Source: Aotearoamyces nothofagi
Lineage: Eukaryota; Ascomycota; Leotiomycetes; Leotiales; Tympanidaceae
Direction of reading: 5' to 3'
Length of the DNA stretch: 64,000 nt
NCBI GenBank assembly: GCA_015345905.1
Contig: JADDTR010000029.1
Location: 62,001-126,000, forward strand
A program made the position numbers and the translations under genes. This document shows positions 10,676-22,268 of the stretch, one piece after another. How positions within the stretch are numbered: the stretch's first letter is position 1; every line of letters begins with the position of its first letter. The notes under the pieces are model-generated. The model was not told the origin of the DNA. It was given only the letters and a program-made list of their open reading frames with translations, and made no database searches.

Positions 10676-12705
10676 ATGCGGGCTCCACATCCCATCATCG
10701 CGGCCATCAACATGGGGGCCCCATATCGGCCTATAGAAGAGGGAGAAGAGGACTCGCAATCATCTTCAAGCAACTCGCCCACGAGAGTCGACTATGAGGA
10801 GTCCGATTTCTTTACCGGCAACAACGACTCACAATCTTCAATTGGCGTGCCTACATTCCAGGATATGGCGGTCTCTGAAGAGGCCTGCCAACCACCGATC
10901 AACAGACTACCGGCAGAAGTTCTTATTGGTATATTTTCGAAGTTGGGCAGTCCCCTCGACCTGCTCAATTGCATGTGCGTCTCGAAAAGATGGGCTCGGA
11001 ATAGCGTGGACCTCTTATGGCATCGGCCAGCCTGTACAACATGGCCAAAGCACAGCGCGATATGCCGAACACTTTCTCTCCCAGACCCATACTTTGCATA
11101 CCGCGACTTCATTAAACGTCTGAACCTTGCGGCACTTGCTGAGCGTGTGAATGATGGAAGTGTACTGCCACTGTCAGTTTGCACAAGGGTTGAGAGGCTT
11201 ACACTTACGAATTGCGAAGGCTTGACAGATCAGGGCCTGATCGGTTTAGTTACCGACAATAGCCATCTTCTCGCTCTAGATATATCAGGAGACAGCCAGA
11301 TCACCGAGGGGGCAGTTAATGCCCTTGCTGAAAACTGCCGGCGACTCCAAGGTTTAAACGTTTCTAGTTGTATCAGGATCTCAAACGAGTCGATGATCCG
11401 TGTGGCACAAAATTGCAAATATATCAAAAGGGTGAGCTTTATTAAAATTGCATCTTTACATAATACTAAAAATGTTGCAGTTGAAACTTAACGATTGCGG
11501 CCAGCTGGAAGATGCTGCCATACTCGCCTTTGCAAAGAATTGTCCGAACATCTTGGAGATTGACCTACACCAGTGTAGAATGATAGGAAATGATCCTATT
11601 ACAGCACTTCTTCAATATGGGCAAAGCCTCCGTGAATTACGACTAGCGAACTGCGAGTTAATATCTGATGCCGCTTTTCTATCCCTGCCTGCAAACAAAA
11701 TGTACGAGCATCTTCGAATACTGGATCTCACTAGTTGTTCCAGACTCACGGATCGTGCAGTAGAGAAGATCATTGCGGTGGCTCCTCGTTTGAGAAATCT
11801 TGTCTTGGCCAAGTGCCGTAACATTACTGATATTGCTGTCAACGCTATCAGCAAGCTTGGAAAGAACCTCCATTATGTACATCTCGGACACTGTGGCCAA
11901 ATTACAGATGAGGCCGTCAAGCAACTCGTCCAGAGCTGTAATAGGATTCGTTATATTGATTTGGGGTGTTGTACCAGACTTACGGATGTATCCGTTACTA
12001 AATTAGCCACGCTTCCTAAATTGAGGCGTATTGGTCTTGTCAAGTGCCACTTGATTACAGATGAGAGCGTACATGCGTTGTCACAGTCTCAACGGAGACA
12101 CCCACCAGCTACTACATTTTCAGATGGAACTTTGTCCGTCCCTGGGCTCCCCATTAGCCACAGTAGTCTCGAGAGGGTGCATCTCAGCTACTGTACAAAT
12201 CTAACATTGAGAGTGAGTTTAAGTATTATCAATATAGACCTTGAAAGCTAACAAGACCTAGAGTATTGTGGTGTTGCTAAATAACTGTCCACGACTTACG
12301 CATTTGAGTTTAACAGGCGTTCATGCTTTCCTGAGAGAGGATCTGCATCAATTTTGCAGAGATGCCCCGTCAGGTCAGAATATTTCTATCATGCTTGTTC
12401 CTGTGACCTAATATCCTATAGAATTCACACCACACCAACGAGAAGTCTTCTGCGTCTTTTCTGGACAGGGTGTAGTCGGCCTCCGACGGTATCTTAACCA
12501 AGAAACTCGGATACGGGCAGAACGAGATGAGCTTGATGATGATGACGTAACGTTAAATGGTGACGACGACGACCAAGCCATGACGGGCATGATGGGTGCT
12601 ACGGCGATCAATGGCGGTGATGATGAGGCAGATGAGGAACTAGAAGACGCAGACGAGAACCCAGCCGACACACCAAACTCTTTAGTAAATGGTCAGCCAG
12701 CTTGA
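10676..12705 (+). CDS. GRR1: GRR1-type F-box and leucine-rich-repeat protein (SCF substrate receptor)
   Basis: Substrate-recognition subunit of an SCF ubiquitin ligase, known in yeast for glucose signalling and cyclin turnover. Four exons, 10676-11431, 11481-12212, 12262-12373 and 12422-12705, give 627 residues. If the second ATG (10712) is used the protein is 615 residues; that start avoids a hydrophobic 12-residue lead. The F-box begins INRLPAEVLIGIFSKL (about residue 80) and continues through CMCVSKRWARNSVDLLW. About a dozen cysteine-containing LRRs follow, with repeated L-x-L-x-x-C-x-x-(L/I)-T-D steps (NCEGLTDQGL, SCSRLTDRAV, HCGQITDEAV, CCTRLTDVSV). After the repeats comes the conserved EFTPHQREVFCVFSGQGV block, then an acidic Asp-rich tail. 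That C-terminal block is specific to the GRR1 family and supports orthology. Confidence 0.93.
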
Positions 12706-13407
12706 GAATTACAGCATTAGAGTACCAGTGGATGCGGATGAGAGTAAAAGGGTCTGGAGTATGAGACCAGGAAACAGCATAGTAGAACCAACGATACCCC
12801 ACGGGCACGGCCCATTATCACGGCCTATCAATCAAAACTTAGGAGCGCTCACACACGGAGTTTCTCTATTTTGCGTAGGAACGTATTATATGTTTGTGTA
12901 GCTATCCCTTTTCCCCATTTTTTTTGTTGCCTCGTATGCGACTTGAGAGCTTTTTTGCGGGCATCGGGTAGTGAAAGATGACTACACGAAGATCTGAAGG
13001 GGAGAAGGCGGAGGAGCTACTAGGCTCACGGATATGATAAGAATAGCAGATGTTCCAAATACACAACGCAATACGATGTTGAGCTAGAATTCAGCTGAGC
13101 TTCGACTCTTTAAGTTTATAGTTCTCGCTCTGACCAAGTCCTAGTTATCTATCTGACCGTAGCTGTTCATTCCTTGATGACGAAGCTCCCACTATCCAGT
13201 CTTTGCTATTTTAGACTACATGAGCATAGTGGCAATCCCTAGCTTCCCTTTCGTTTCGTATGCCGGTCCTCTGCTCACCCAAACCACCAGCCATCGGCTG
13301 CCGCGATTTGCAAATAACGCCTTGTAGAGATATCTGTCTGCCGAAAGGACTGCTAGCCAAATATTTGCAGGCGCTTCAAAGATCCTTCCCACGACCCAAT
13401 CATCAAC
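12706..13407. other. Intergenic between convergent GRR1 and TAF5
   Basis: Tail-to-tail gap holding both 3' ends. No gene or clear structure seen. Confidence 0.6.
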
Positions 13408-15645
13408 TCAAGGCAAGTAGCAACCGCCAGCCATGACCAGGTTCATTCTCGTAAACTTAACCTTGTAAACAGGAGTCTTCTTCGTCGGGAACGCGCTGAT
13501 CTGGTCTGGCGTAATGACCGTCTCCTTGCCCTTTTTCTTGTTTCCTCCGCCTCCACCGACAGCTCCGCCAACGGGGTTCGACGTAGTGCCGGTAGCTGTG
13601 CCTGTTAAACGTGTCGCGTCTGCCTGGCCTCCAGTTCCGATGACTTCGCCGTCTGTGTTCTTGAATGGGTCAGCAGGTACGTTGACGTCCCAGATGCGAA
13701 CTGTGCCATCTGCACCACCGGAAGTGAGGACTGTTGACTCGACGCTAAAGGCAAGAGACCAGATACCACCGCGGGCGTGGCCTCGACAGCGCTTTATTTG
13801 CGTGCCTTTGGCGAGGTCCCAAAGAATGATATTACCACCGCCATCAGCTGAAGCAAGAATCTTGCCGTTGGGTGCACATTCAAGCGCACTGATAAAATCG
13901 TTGTGACCTGTGAAGACACGAACGCACTGTCCAGTGCTGACTGACCACATGCGGACTGTTTTGTCAACCTGGTCACTAGCAGAGAAGACGTATGCGCCGT
14001 TAGGGTGCCAGGCAATTTGGCTGACATTAGAGTCATGGCCGACCATCATGCGAACGTATGAGATGTGGTCTTGGGTCCACACTCGGACTGTCTTATCCCA
14101 GCCACAGGTGGCGAAATAGTGGCCAAATGGACCCCAACGGACGTTCCATACAGGGCCTTCATGGCCTTTGTAGACAACAAGGCAGGTCCAAGCTTCTAAA
14201 GACCATAGACGAACAGTCTTATCGGATGATGATGACAGGAGGAGCTTCGGGGCTGTTGATGGAACCGTACCGCTTGGCGCATCTGGACCAGCAATTGATG
14301 GTGAGAATGAGACACTGTAAACAGGCCCCGAGTGTCCGATGAGGCGACGGGAGCTTGATGGAGCAGGATCATTGAATGCTGCAGGTAGAGTGGATATTAG
14401 AGCCTCTCCGTGTAGGTGCCAAACTCGAATATATGACTCCTCCGTACCCACAGCGACTAGATTAGTGTCGTCGGAGAACTCGATACATGTGACGCTGAAA
14501 TTTGAATACGTTAGCTATGGACTAGACAATGCGATTGATGACACGAGAACTTACGTGTCAAGTGTATTGTGAAAAGTAAACATGCACACTGAAACAGAAG
14601 GGCCAATTCCCCCAGTGCGGCTCTCAATTTTGAATCGATCTCGATTTTCTTTAATCTTTTGCACCTCCATGACGACATCACGAGCAATAGAGGGTGGAAG
14701 TGGAATTTCATTTCTGTTGATAGAGTCGTCCTCCTCTTCTCGCTTGATGCTTTGATTGAATGTTTCGAGTAGCGAAAGCTGGCCAGCCTCTGGTGGATTC
14801 TTTATATCTTCGTCTTCTAGCTCGGCGCGCACATCACCTGCCAGCTCAGGCTCCATCTGCAACGGACCGAGCCGAAGCTGTCCACTATTGTTCATTAGGT
14901 CTTGGTTACTAACACCAGTGAATGCTCCTGGAATTCCTTCTTGTATATCGGCAACTTCATCATTTCCGGATCCATGAGCGCGGTTGATAATTGCTTCAAA
15001 GCTATACTGGTCAATTGGACCTCGCGCAGTCTCTTTGATTTGACAGTACGTCTGAAGAAGATAAATGATGACACTTCCACCTCTCTTATCATTTGACTCA
15101 AGGTAGGTGACAAGATTGAAGTAAACGTGGGTATTGAGCGGAATGACATATTTGTTCTCTCGATAAAGCTTCGTTATGGAGTTTTCTAGCACATGTTGAG
15201 GGAGAGTAATGGTCTCGAGTATGCGCAATTCATCAGCATGAACTCGTTCAAACTGCCATCTGAACCTTTGAAAGAATGCCTTAGCATCATCTGAGAACAT
15301 GCCAGTGATAAGCTCAAGGTAGGAGTAGACGTAGACAGGCCATAGTAGTCTACTTAATTCGAACTTTGAGTGTTGTTAGCTGACGACTTCACCGGTTCCT
15401 TGAGAAGTGCTCACCTTGTAGATATCAAGATTTTGGTCAATCCAGGCGCTTAATAGGTCAAAGGCTCTCCTGTACTTCTCATTTCCGTAGTCTTCTGCAC
15501 GATTGAATATTGGACGCCCGTCCTTGTCAACATGCGTTGACTCTTGTCGAAGTACCTGTTCGGTCCTTGTATAGCCCTTTTTCATGAGGTATTCAATCAC
15601 CTGAGGGTCGCCATTGTTAGCTGATAAGTTTCGGTACCACGACAT
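13408..15645 (-). CDS. TAF5: TFIID/SAGA subunit TAF5
   Basis: Scaffold subunit shared by TFIID and SAGA. Exons 15645-15415, 15363-14555 and 14494-13408 join to 708 residues. Domain order is diagnostic: a LisH-type helix pair ([20 protein letters not shown], about 15-35), the NTD2 domain ([18 protein letters not shown] through [13 protein letters not shown] and [12 protein letters not shown], about 78-190), an acidic linker, then a C-terminal beta-propeller of six or more WD40 repeats. Repeat ends include [31 protein letters not shown] and DGTVRIWD. A Gly-rich insertion (about residues 650-670) follows the sixth repeat. Both introns are GT-AG; the second joins exactly at NTLDT/VTCIEFS, the entrance of the propeller. 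It lies on the same strand as the small unknown gene upstream, 163 bases away. Confidence 0.96.
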
Positions 15646-15808
15646 GATGAACCGCAGCTCTTCAGATTTGGTAACACTAAAGTGGAAAGTAAGATGATAG
15701 ACAAAAGGAGAAGCTAGGATTTGAATGAGTTGTGGCTAGCTCGAGCTTGCTGGGATTTCTTTCGAGTTAGATATGTATGAGCCGGTTGTGATGCAATACC
15801 TTTGGGGA

Positions 15809-16229
15809 CTACCATAACGTGGTGGTGCTTCTGAACATCAGAGGCAGGGCAGCCCAAGGAGAAGATGTAAATAATGAATTCATATCGGCATATCGTCCTA
15901 GAAGTCCATCCATACGGACAGTCTTCCACAACACTTGTTGCTGGTCATCTAATACACACTGACCTCGAGGGTCATCGTGCTCTTCCCAGCTCCCAGTCTC
16001 AGAAGTATAATCTGATGGGGTGGTCTCTTACAATATTGTTGACTTCTTCAGCTGTTCGTTGGCTCTCCATAGGCTGGCTGGATGCCTTACGAGAAGACGA
16101 CGTAGTTGTTGTTGTACTCGGTATGCTACCCCGCCGCTGCTCAGGACAGACAGCATGGCCGTTGATTTCATCCAGACTCCGTCCAGTTAACCAATACAGA
16201 GAGTCCGGTGGCGGGAGCGGGAAAGACAT
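15809..16229 (-). CDS. Small unknown protein, probably two exons
   Basis: Not recognised. The ATG at 16229 opens MSFPLPPPDSLYWLTGRSLDEI. A GTAAGA donor ends exon 1 (16229-16032) in phase 0. Using the acceptor before 15940 gives exon 2 (15940-15809), which reads QQVLWKTVRMDGLLGRYADM and then STTTLW before the stop; total 109 residues. Without splicing the frame ends ten residues after the donor. The intron would be 91 nt, longer than most here, and a nearer exon frame (GSWEEHDDPRGQCVLDDQQQ) is also open, so the acceptor is uncertain. A run of Thr/Ser in the middle suggests a flexible linker. No signal peptide or membrane segment is seen. Confidence 0.45.
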
Positions 16230-16989
16230 GGTGCTAGAAGAAATGTGTTCTTGACAATAAAATCATGGAAGCAAAGTTTGGAGCAAAGTTTGGAGCAAAG
16301 CTTGACACTTCAAGACGCACGGCAAGCTTAAGCTACTACGAGAAACGCACTCTGGGTAGGCGCAGCCGCTCTGGAAGCACGTGATCTTCGCTCCATTGAA
16401 TGCTCATATATCAAATGACACTAGAATCCTTGACAACAGTTTGCTTGCTAGGAATAGCTCTTTGCACTCTTGGCGTGCATGGCCCTTTCGCCTCCAAGAG
16501 ACAAGGCCAACAATAGGACGAGGGCCAGCAAAGATTAAGGTCTTACAATTTGATTTAAATTTTGCTGCGACATATTCTGTTGAGGCGGCGGACCCGAGCT
16601 CTGCTGTGGGGGGATGCTCATATTCCCAGTTGGTGGGCCACTGCCAGAGCTTTGGGGGGGATGACCCGACATGGCTAAGGTATGCTTCACGTTCGTACGT
16701 GTATCGCCAGGCACTCCTCGTTCGATCCAAGCTGTAGATGTGCTACATAACCTTCAATACGAGTACAATACAGGTTATCGATAATGGCAATGATGTCGCG
16801 CCGTCAATTAGGTATTGTCCCTATGGATGTACGATGGACAAAATTGTGTCACGTTCGAAGACGCCCTTGTTCTTTCAAAATGACGCTAATGCAGCTACCC
16901 GCAGAGCCGCATTAAACTCCATATCCTACTTAACCTTCCGGGTTCCTCACTTCCTTCCGAAGCACGTCAACGCACGATCTAAGGTCGCC
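16230..16989. other. Divergent promoter region between the small unknown gene and MED11
   Basis: No supported gene. It contains a three-copy 12-bp repeat (16265-16300) close to the minus-strand gene and a short pyrimidine-rich leader before MED11. Confidence 0.5.
16265..16300. repeat. 12-bp tandem repeat, three copies
   Basis: The unit AAGCAAAGTTTGG / AGCAAAGTTTGG repeats three times, the last copy with C for T (AGCAAAGCTTG). It lies 35-75 bases upstream of the minus-strand gene start at 16229, so it may sit in that gene's leader or promoter. Confidence 0.85.
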
Positions 16990-17661
16990 ATGTCCACCAC
17001 ATCAGACGACAAAAACGGGGACGTTACTATGGGTTCCGCTGATACAGTAGCTAGATCTGGCTCTCAATTTCAACCTTTCACAAAAGCTGAGCGCATACAA
17101 CAACTTAACGACATCGACAAGGCGCGTCAATGATCCTTGCTAAATTCCTACTTAAAGCTAACTTTGGTTCAGAGAATTACACAGCTTCTTAAATCTGCTG
17201 GTCTTGCCATCAACACGCTAACTGCTCACCAAACCTCCAATTTTGCGCCCGCGATCGTCCCTGAAGACCGCCGCCAGGCCTTCACTGCTGCAACCGACAC
17301 TTACCTCCAAATCCTTCATTCTGTGGACGTTGGATTGAAGCGACAGATACGAGGTCTAGATGAAGCTGGAATCATACGTAAAGACAACCTAGGCCAGAAC
17401 AAGAAAGACCGCCCTAGTAATGCGGACGGAGGCAAAAGTGGCACAGAGAAGGAGAACAATTTGGATGTTGGGTGGCTGAACAGTCGTAGTGGGAAAGTTG
17501 CCCGCGATATGGAGGCAGAACTATGGGCGAAGGCAAGGATATTCTTGGAGAATATGGACAACGGCACGAGTAACGGTCATACTAAGGCTCAGAGTAAAAG
17601 TATAAAAGATGAGGATGAGGATATGTTCGGAATATCAAGCACTACAGAAAGAGGGGCTTAG
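16990..17661 (+). CDS. MED11: Mediator complex subunit 11
   Basis: Head-module Mediator subunit that contacts TFIIH and MED22. Exon 1 (16990-17121) ends FTKAERIQQLNDIDK and exon 2 (17173-17661) starts RITQLLKSAGLAINTLTA. Together they form the conserved MED11 block IxxLNDIDKxIxQLLxSAGxAIxxLT without a missing or extra residue. That junction demands a GC donor (AAG|GCGCGT) and a normal TTCAG acceptor with a GCTAAC branch site. The only nearby GT donor, at 17126, leads to an early stop. The protein is 206 residues. A second helix (YLQILHSVDVGLKRQIRGLDEAGI) completes the four-helix core, and the tail from about 150 is charged and probably disordered. Confidence 0.88.
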
Positions 17662-18999
17662 ACATTAATTATAGCAATTTTAAGTAAACCTTTTGAGCCA
17701 TTTCTTAGGCAGGTCTTGGAGGAGTTACGAGCTAGGAATGTAAATGGCAGCACCCTCTTTCACGCAGCTAGCTGTTCCCTAAAGGTACCCCAAGAAGACG
17801 ACTGCATTGATTTTCAAGGTTACATGATACCCGCTCTCTCCTCTTGCAGCAGCTTCACCTGATCACGACGGTTCTTTGATAAAGTGCAATAGGGTGAGGT
17901 AGGCTGGCGAAGATAGATCTACGAGCGCTACGCCCTCTAGCCCAAGAAGCTCAATACGGCCAATGATCTGCTATAGTCCTAGGACATTGTAGGGATTGAA
18001 CGCTGTAACGAAGCCGTTCTAAAATTTCACCTGCAAGTTTTAAGCTGTATCGGGAGATACAATATATACTTTCTTTATTGACGGCAACAGGTTTGCAAAT
18101 AAATAAGTAGATTATATTACAATTTCTCAGTGGACTTCAAACCACTTATATCCCCTGCCTTTCTGCAAGCGTATACATTTATCTTGCAGAATAAAATAGA
18201 AAGGCTGTCGCTTGAGTATACCAATCTCAGATCGTTGCGATGTTCGTCGTAAATGCGCTGTGCCTCAATGGAGCCTTCAAATACAATACCTAGACTTTGA
18301 ACTTTGGTTTGAATACTTAAAGCCCCTTCTCATGAAATACCGAGGGCAGCATACAGCTTGCTATGGAGTAAGACTTCCTAGATATACCAGCACAAAACGA
18401 CAAGCACTTCTAAATACTACATATAGATCCAGTATTTCAGCGGTCGCCAGTCATGCTTCTGTTGCGTACCTGCGTCTTTGATAATTACTACTACTACTAC
18501 TACGACTATATATGGGGATAAATAACAATTCTTGCTTTGTATTTATTGAAAAATAAATAGGACTAAGTAACTTAGAAAGGAAGAAAAATATCCATTATAT
18601 TCTAAATTTACTAAATTACCAACTGGTATTTTGGCACAGAATTTCTTTTTATATTTAGGCAAAAATGGGTTAGATTTTGCGAGTATAAAATAGATTTACG
18701 GGATTGAAATCACTCTGTGCTCTGAATAATAGAGAGATACAAGAATATTAGTTTCTATAACAAAATATATGTTTCCCTCCGTATATTACCCAGTCTGGGC
18801 GAGTGCATAGCGCCACTTAAGGTGGGAGTGTAGAAGGCGCGGCCAGTCGCCCGGCGGAAAGAGGTCGGCGGGGCGGACTTCTCATCCCTTGGCGTTCCCG
18901 GAACTACGTATCTCTGCAGCGTCCGATGATCTCCGGACATTTACAACTCCAGATTATAGCTACATTGTGACTACAGAACTGTCGCTCCGACTCAAAAAT
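17662..18999. other. AT-rich, gene-free stretch before VPS5
   Basis: No supported gene. About 18050-18790 is strongly AT-rich with many stops in all six frames and a short TAC trinucleotide run near 18485-18500. It then changes abruptly to a GC-rich patch (18810-18900) that begins with a second copy of the CCACTTAAGGTGG 13-mer. This could be a decayed repeat, but I recognise no family. Confidence 0.5.
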
Positions 19000-21033
19000 A
19001 TGGATCTAGAAGATGGAGTTGACTCGCCTTGGGGTGGTATGCTATTTCAGTGCTTGCGATCAATACCTCTTGCTGATGATGCCTAGATGTCCCAACGCGA
19101 TCACAGCTAAATGCCAACCAACCGACAGCTTCAGAACCTGCGGGCTTTGATGGAGAGCAATCAGGTGTGTATTTACACTATTTACCCATATGACTCTGAG
19201 CTAATTATACAAAGAACCTCAGTCAAAACCAGCAGATGCTGCACCACCAGAAACCCCATCCTCCTTAGAGGTGAAGTCGCCGACTAGCAGAGGACCAAGG
19301 ACTCCTATCCGACGCGTAGCTGCGCGAACGACTCGACTAGAAGCCGCTGGTGACTCCTTAGGTCCCTTAGGACCCCTCGGTGATAATGCGGCGACTGCGT
19401 CCTCATTACTAGCAGACGACCCGCCTGTGCCTCCGCAAAAAGAGCAAACACTCACACACAACATAAGACAAGCGCCTTCGACGGACCGGAATACAATTGA
19501 TTCGGGGGAACTTGACGATGATTTTGAACCATCTGGGAGACCTAGAATACCTCCTCCTGTGCAACCTTCACAGGGAGGACCAGTTAGACGAGACACACAA
19601 CCGAGCGTTAGTATTGAACAGGCAGCGAAACCATCCTTTGACATAACGGTCGGAGATCCACACAAAGTTGGAGATCTTACGAGCTCTCACATCGTATATC
19701 AGGTTCGGACAAAGGTAATAGGATCTTAGCCTAGTAGCTTGGAATTTCTTGCTAACAGTTTATGCTGAAGACCTCTTCGAAAGCTTATCGACAGCCAGAG
19801 TTCGCTGTCACACGAAGATATAAGGATTTCTTATGGCTTTACAACTCTTTACATGCCAATAATCCCGGTGTGGTTGTGCCACCGCCTCCAGAGAAGCAAG
19901 CAGTTGGACGATTCGATAGCAATTTCGTTGAATCACGGCGGATGGCCTTGGAGAAAATGCTTAATAAGACAGCTGCTCATCCAACTCTTCAACACGATGG
20001 TGATCTCAAGCTATTTCTCGAGAGTGAAGCGTTCAATCTGGATGTTAAGCATAAGGAACGGAAGGAGCCTGGACTCGGCGAGAGTAAAGGCATGTTTGCT
20101 GGCCTAGCTGGCAGCCTCTCTGTAGGTTCCGGGAGTAAGTTTGTTGAACAAGATGATGTCAGTATACGATCCATCATTTGACCTGATTGTACAACTAATT
20201 GACTTCAGTGGTTCCATGAGCGACGCGTATACCTAGATGCTCTTGAGAACCAACTAAAAGCACTCCTGAAAGCGATGGACATAGTTGTCGGCCAAAGAAA
20301 AGCACTGGCTGAAGCGGCCGGCGAATTTTCTGGCTCTCTGCATGCTTTGTCGGCCGTTGAGCTCTCGCCAGCTCTTTCAGGTCCACTAGCAGGACTATCA
20401 GACCTACAAATACGCATAAAGGAGCTTTACGAACGACAAGCCCAGCAAGATGTGCTAACATTGGGGATTACCATCGACGAATATATTCGCTTGATTGGCA
20501 GTATCAAGATGGCGTTTGAGCAACGACAGAAGGCTTTCTATAGCTGGCAGACAGCAGACACTGACATGCAGAAGCGTAAATCAACACAAGACAAGCTTCT
20601 ACGCCAAGGTAAAACTCAGCAGGATCGTCTAAACCAGCTCAATGCGGATGTGGTAGATGCCGAGCGAAAGGTAAACCAAGCTCGCCTCTTGTTCGAGGAT
20701 ATGGGCCGTTTGATGAGGAATGAGCTAGAGCGATTTGAACGCGAGAAGGTCGAAGACTTCAAGAGTGGAGTTGAGACGTTCCTAGAAAGTGCTGTTGAGG
20801 CACAAAAAGAGGTAAATATATGCGTTATTCCAAATCCAGCCCAAGACTAACAAATGGATTAGCTTATTGAACTTTGGGAGACATTTTTGATGCAACTAGA
20901 TGCGGAAGAAGATGATCAAGCTTTCTACAAACCGCCAGCGGTACCAGAGGTAGGACCAAGTATAGCAGCCGCGGGAGAAAGACAGTCTGGTGAGACTTCA
21001 GTCGATGCAGCTGCAACTGCGACTGCCGGGTAG
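19000..21033 (+). CDS. VPS5: Sorting nexin VPS5/SNX1 (retromer)
   Basis: PX-BAR sorting nexin that forms the membrane-bending part of retromer on endosomes. Six exons: 19000-19036, 19087-19164, 19215-19714, 19771-20157, 20209-20811 and 20863-21033, giving 591 residues. The start MDLEDGVDSPWGD matches the conserved opening of fungal VPS5. A disordered Pro/Ser region follows to about residue 178. The PX domain starts SFDITVGDPHKVGDLTSSH; its phosphoinositide-binding signature is VTRRYKDFLWLY, with a later PPPPEKQ and SRRMALEKML. The BAR-like VPS5 C-terminal domain runs from about 335 (WFHERRVYLDALENQL) through ELYERQAQQDVLTL and MRNELERFEREKVEDF to LIELWETFL. All five introns are short and GT-AG, and each junction restores conserved sequence. 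Confidence 0.95.
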
Positions 21034-21384
21034 GAAAATTAGTTGGATGGGTTTGGAACTTACATCCATTATATTACGTTTCAAAAGAAGTTACTAGCGG
21101 TTGGAGGGGCAAAACTGAACGTTGATTTCAATATCAAGGAGGATTGATGAGCTTTATTGGTTGTATAATGACCCCCTGTAGTATTGTACATAAATAATAC
21201 CTCGTCCATAACGCCATTCAGTGCCATGCGCTATGTAATTCCACTTCTCTGGCCTTGTACAATGAATCTTACAGTATCGCATAACTATTCTCGAGTGTTC
21301 CTTGCCATCTATAGCCCCATTCCATATGCATAGGAATGGCCAGACATCCATCGACAAAGAATGTTGTGTCATATCACCATTAGC
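21034..21384. other. Gap between convergent VPS5 and MRPL36
   Basis: Short tail-to-tail region; nothing else seen. Confidence 0.6.
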
Positions 21385-21867
21385 TCAGTTATCCCCTCCC
21401 TTTCCTTTCCCGCTACTTCTGTTCTCCGTCGATCCCTTCACCTGTGTGGTCGACGTATAGCCACTAATCAAATCCATCAGACTCTCCTCCCCTTCTTCTT
21501 CTCGTTCACCATCTAAATCTCCTTCTCCATCCTCCTCCTTCGCCTCAACATCCCATCCGCGCCCGAACTTTTCTCTAAACGCTTTCAACCGTCCTGCCTC
21601 ATCTTCCTCCACATTGCGTAAACTGCTCAAAGTCGGATTCCACATTGGGTGGTTCCGTGTATCCTTTGTAGATTTGAAGACTGGCGCAGGAGATGTGGTC
21701 CGTTGTGTGTAAGTTGAGCCATCAGAAAGAGTGACTAGTTGCGTAAAGGTGTAGGGACGGTGCGGACGTTTGAGCAGCGAGGCGTGGCGGATCTGTTGGT
21801 GACAAGCACATGAGGGGGGCGTTGTAGTTGTGCGCCGTAGCGCTTGGGTTGTGAGTCTAGTAGCCAT
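21385..21867 (-). CDS. MRPL36: Mitochondrial large-subunit ribosomal protein bL31m
   Basis: Component of the mitochondrial 54S large subunit. One exon, 160 residues. An Arg/Thr-rich amino end without acidic residues (MATRLTTQALRRTTTTP) looks like a mitochondrial targeting peptide. The core RPYTFTQLVTLSDGSTYTQR followed by KDTRNHPMWNP and FREKFGRGWD matches fungal bL31m, homologous to yeast Mrpl36. The tail is very acidic and then Ser/Gly-rich. It is divergent from the flavin reductase across about 400 bases, and both products look mitochondrial, so a shared promoter is possible. Confidence 0.88.
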   Translation of the reverse strand: MATRLTTQALRRTTTTPPSCACHQQIRHASLLKRPHRPYTFTQLVTLSDGSTYTQRTTSPAPVFKSTKDTRNHPMWNPTLSSLRNVEEDEAGRLKAFREKFGRGWDVEAKEEDGEGDLDGEREEEGEESLMDLISGYTSTTQVKGSTENRSSGKGKGGDN

Positions 21868-22268
21868 TATGTGCGTGCGAATTGAGGTTGGGCGTAAGCT
21901 GTTAATGGGAGCGTACGGACCTTGGGATAATAATTACTTGATGTTACTACGGGTTGCGGAACGAGCCGCATGCGCAGACAAGCTTCGGCTTCTCAGCCTC
22001 GCCGGGAGTCGCGAAGCCGTGATTTCATTTTGAGCTTCGTGACCATTCAGTTCTGGAACCAATGGCTAACCTTTGTAAGCTTTGTAACTTATCATGATTG
22101 GCAATGGAATTAGGTCGACGACCAAACCGAAGAGAGAATTTTTTTCTCTTTTCTATGATTGGTCTGTTGCCAATTGCACAGGTATGTCAATGACCTCTCA
22201 CATCGCTGGGCATAAATGGACCACATCCACCGACTAGAAATCGGCGAGCTTCCTGCAATTGAGGGCCC
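21868..22268. promoter_or_regulatory. Divergent promoter region of MRPL36 and the flavin reductase gene
   Basis: A 401-base head-to-head interval. It holds two nearly identical ATGATTGG boxes (22093-22100 and 22156-22163) in the same orientation; each contains ATTGG, the reverse complement of the CCAAT box. A short poly-T tract lies at 22139-22146. Whether one region serves both genes is inferred. Confidence 0.4.
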
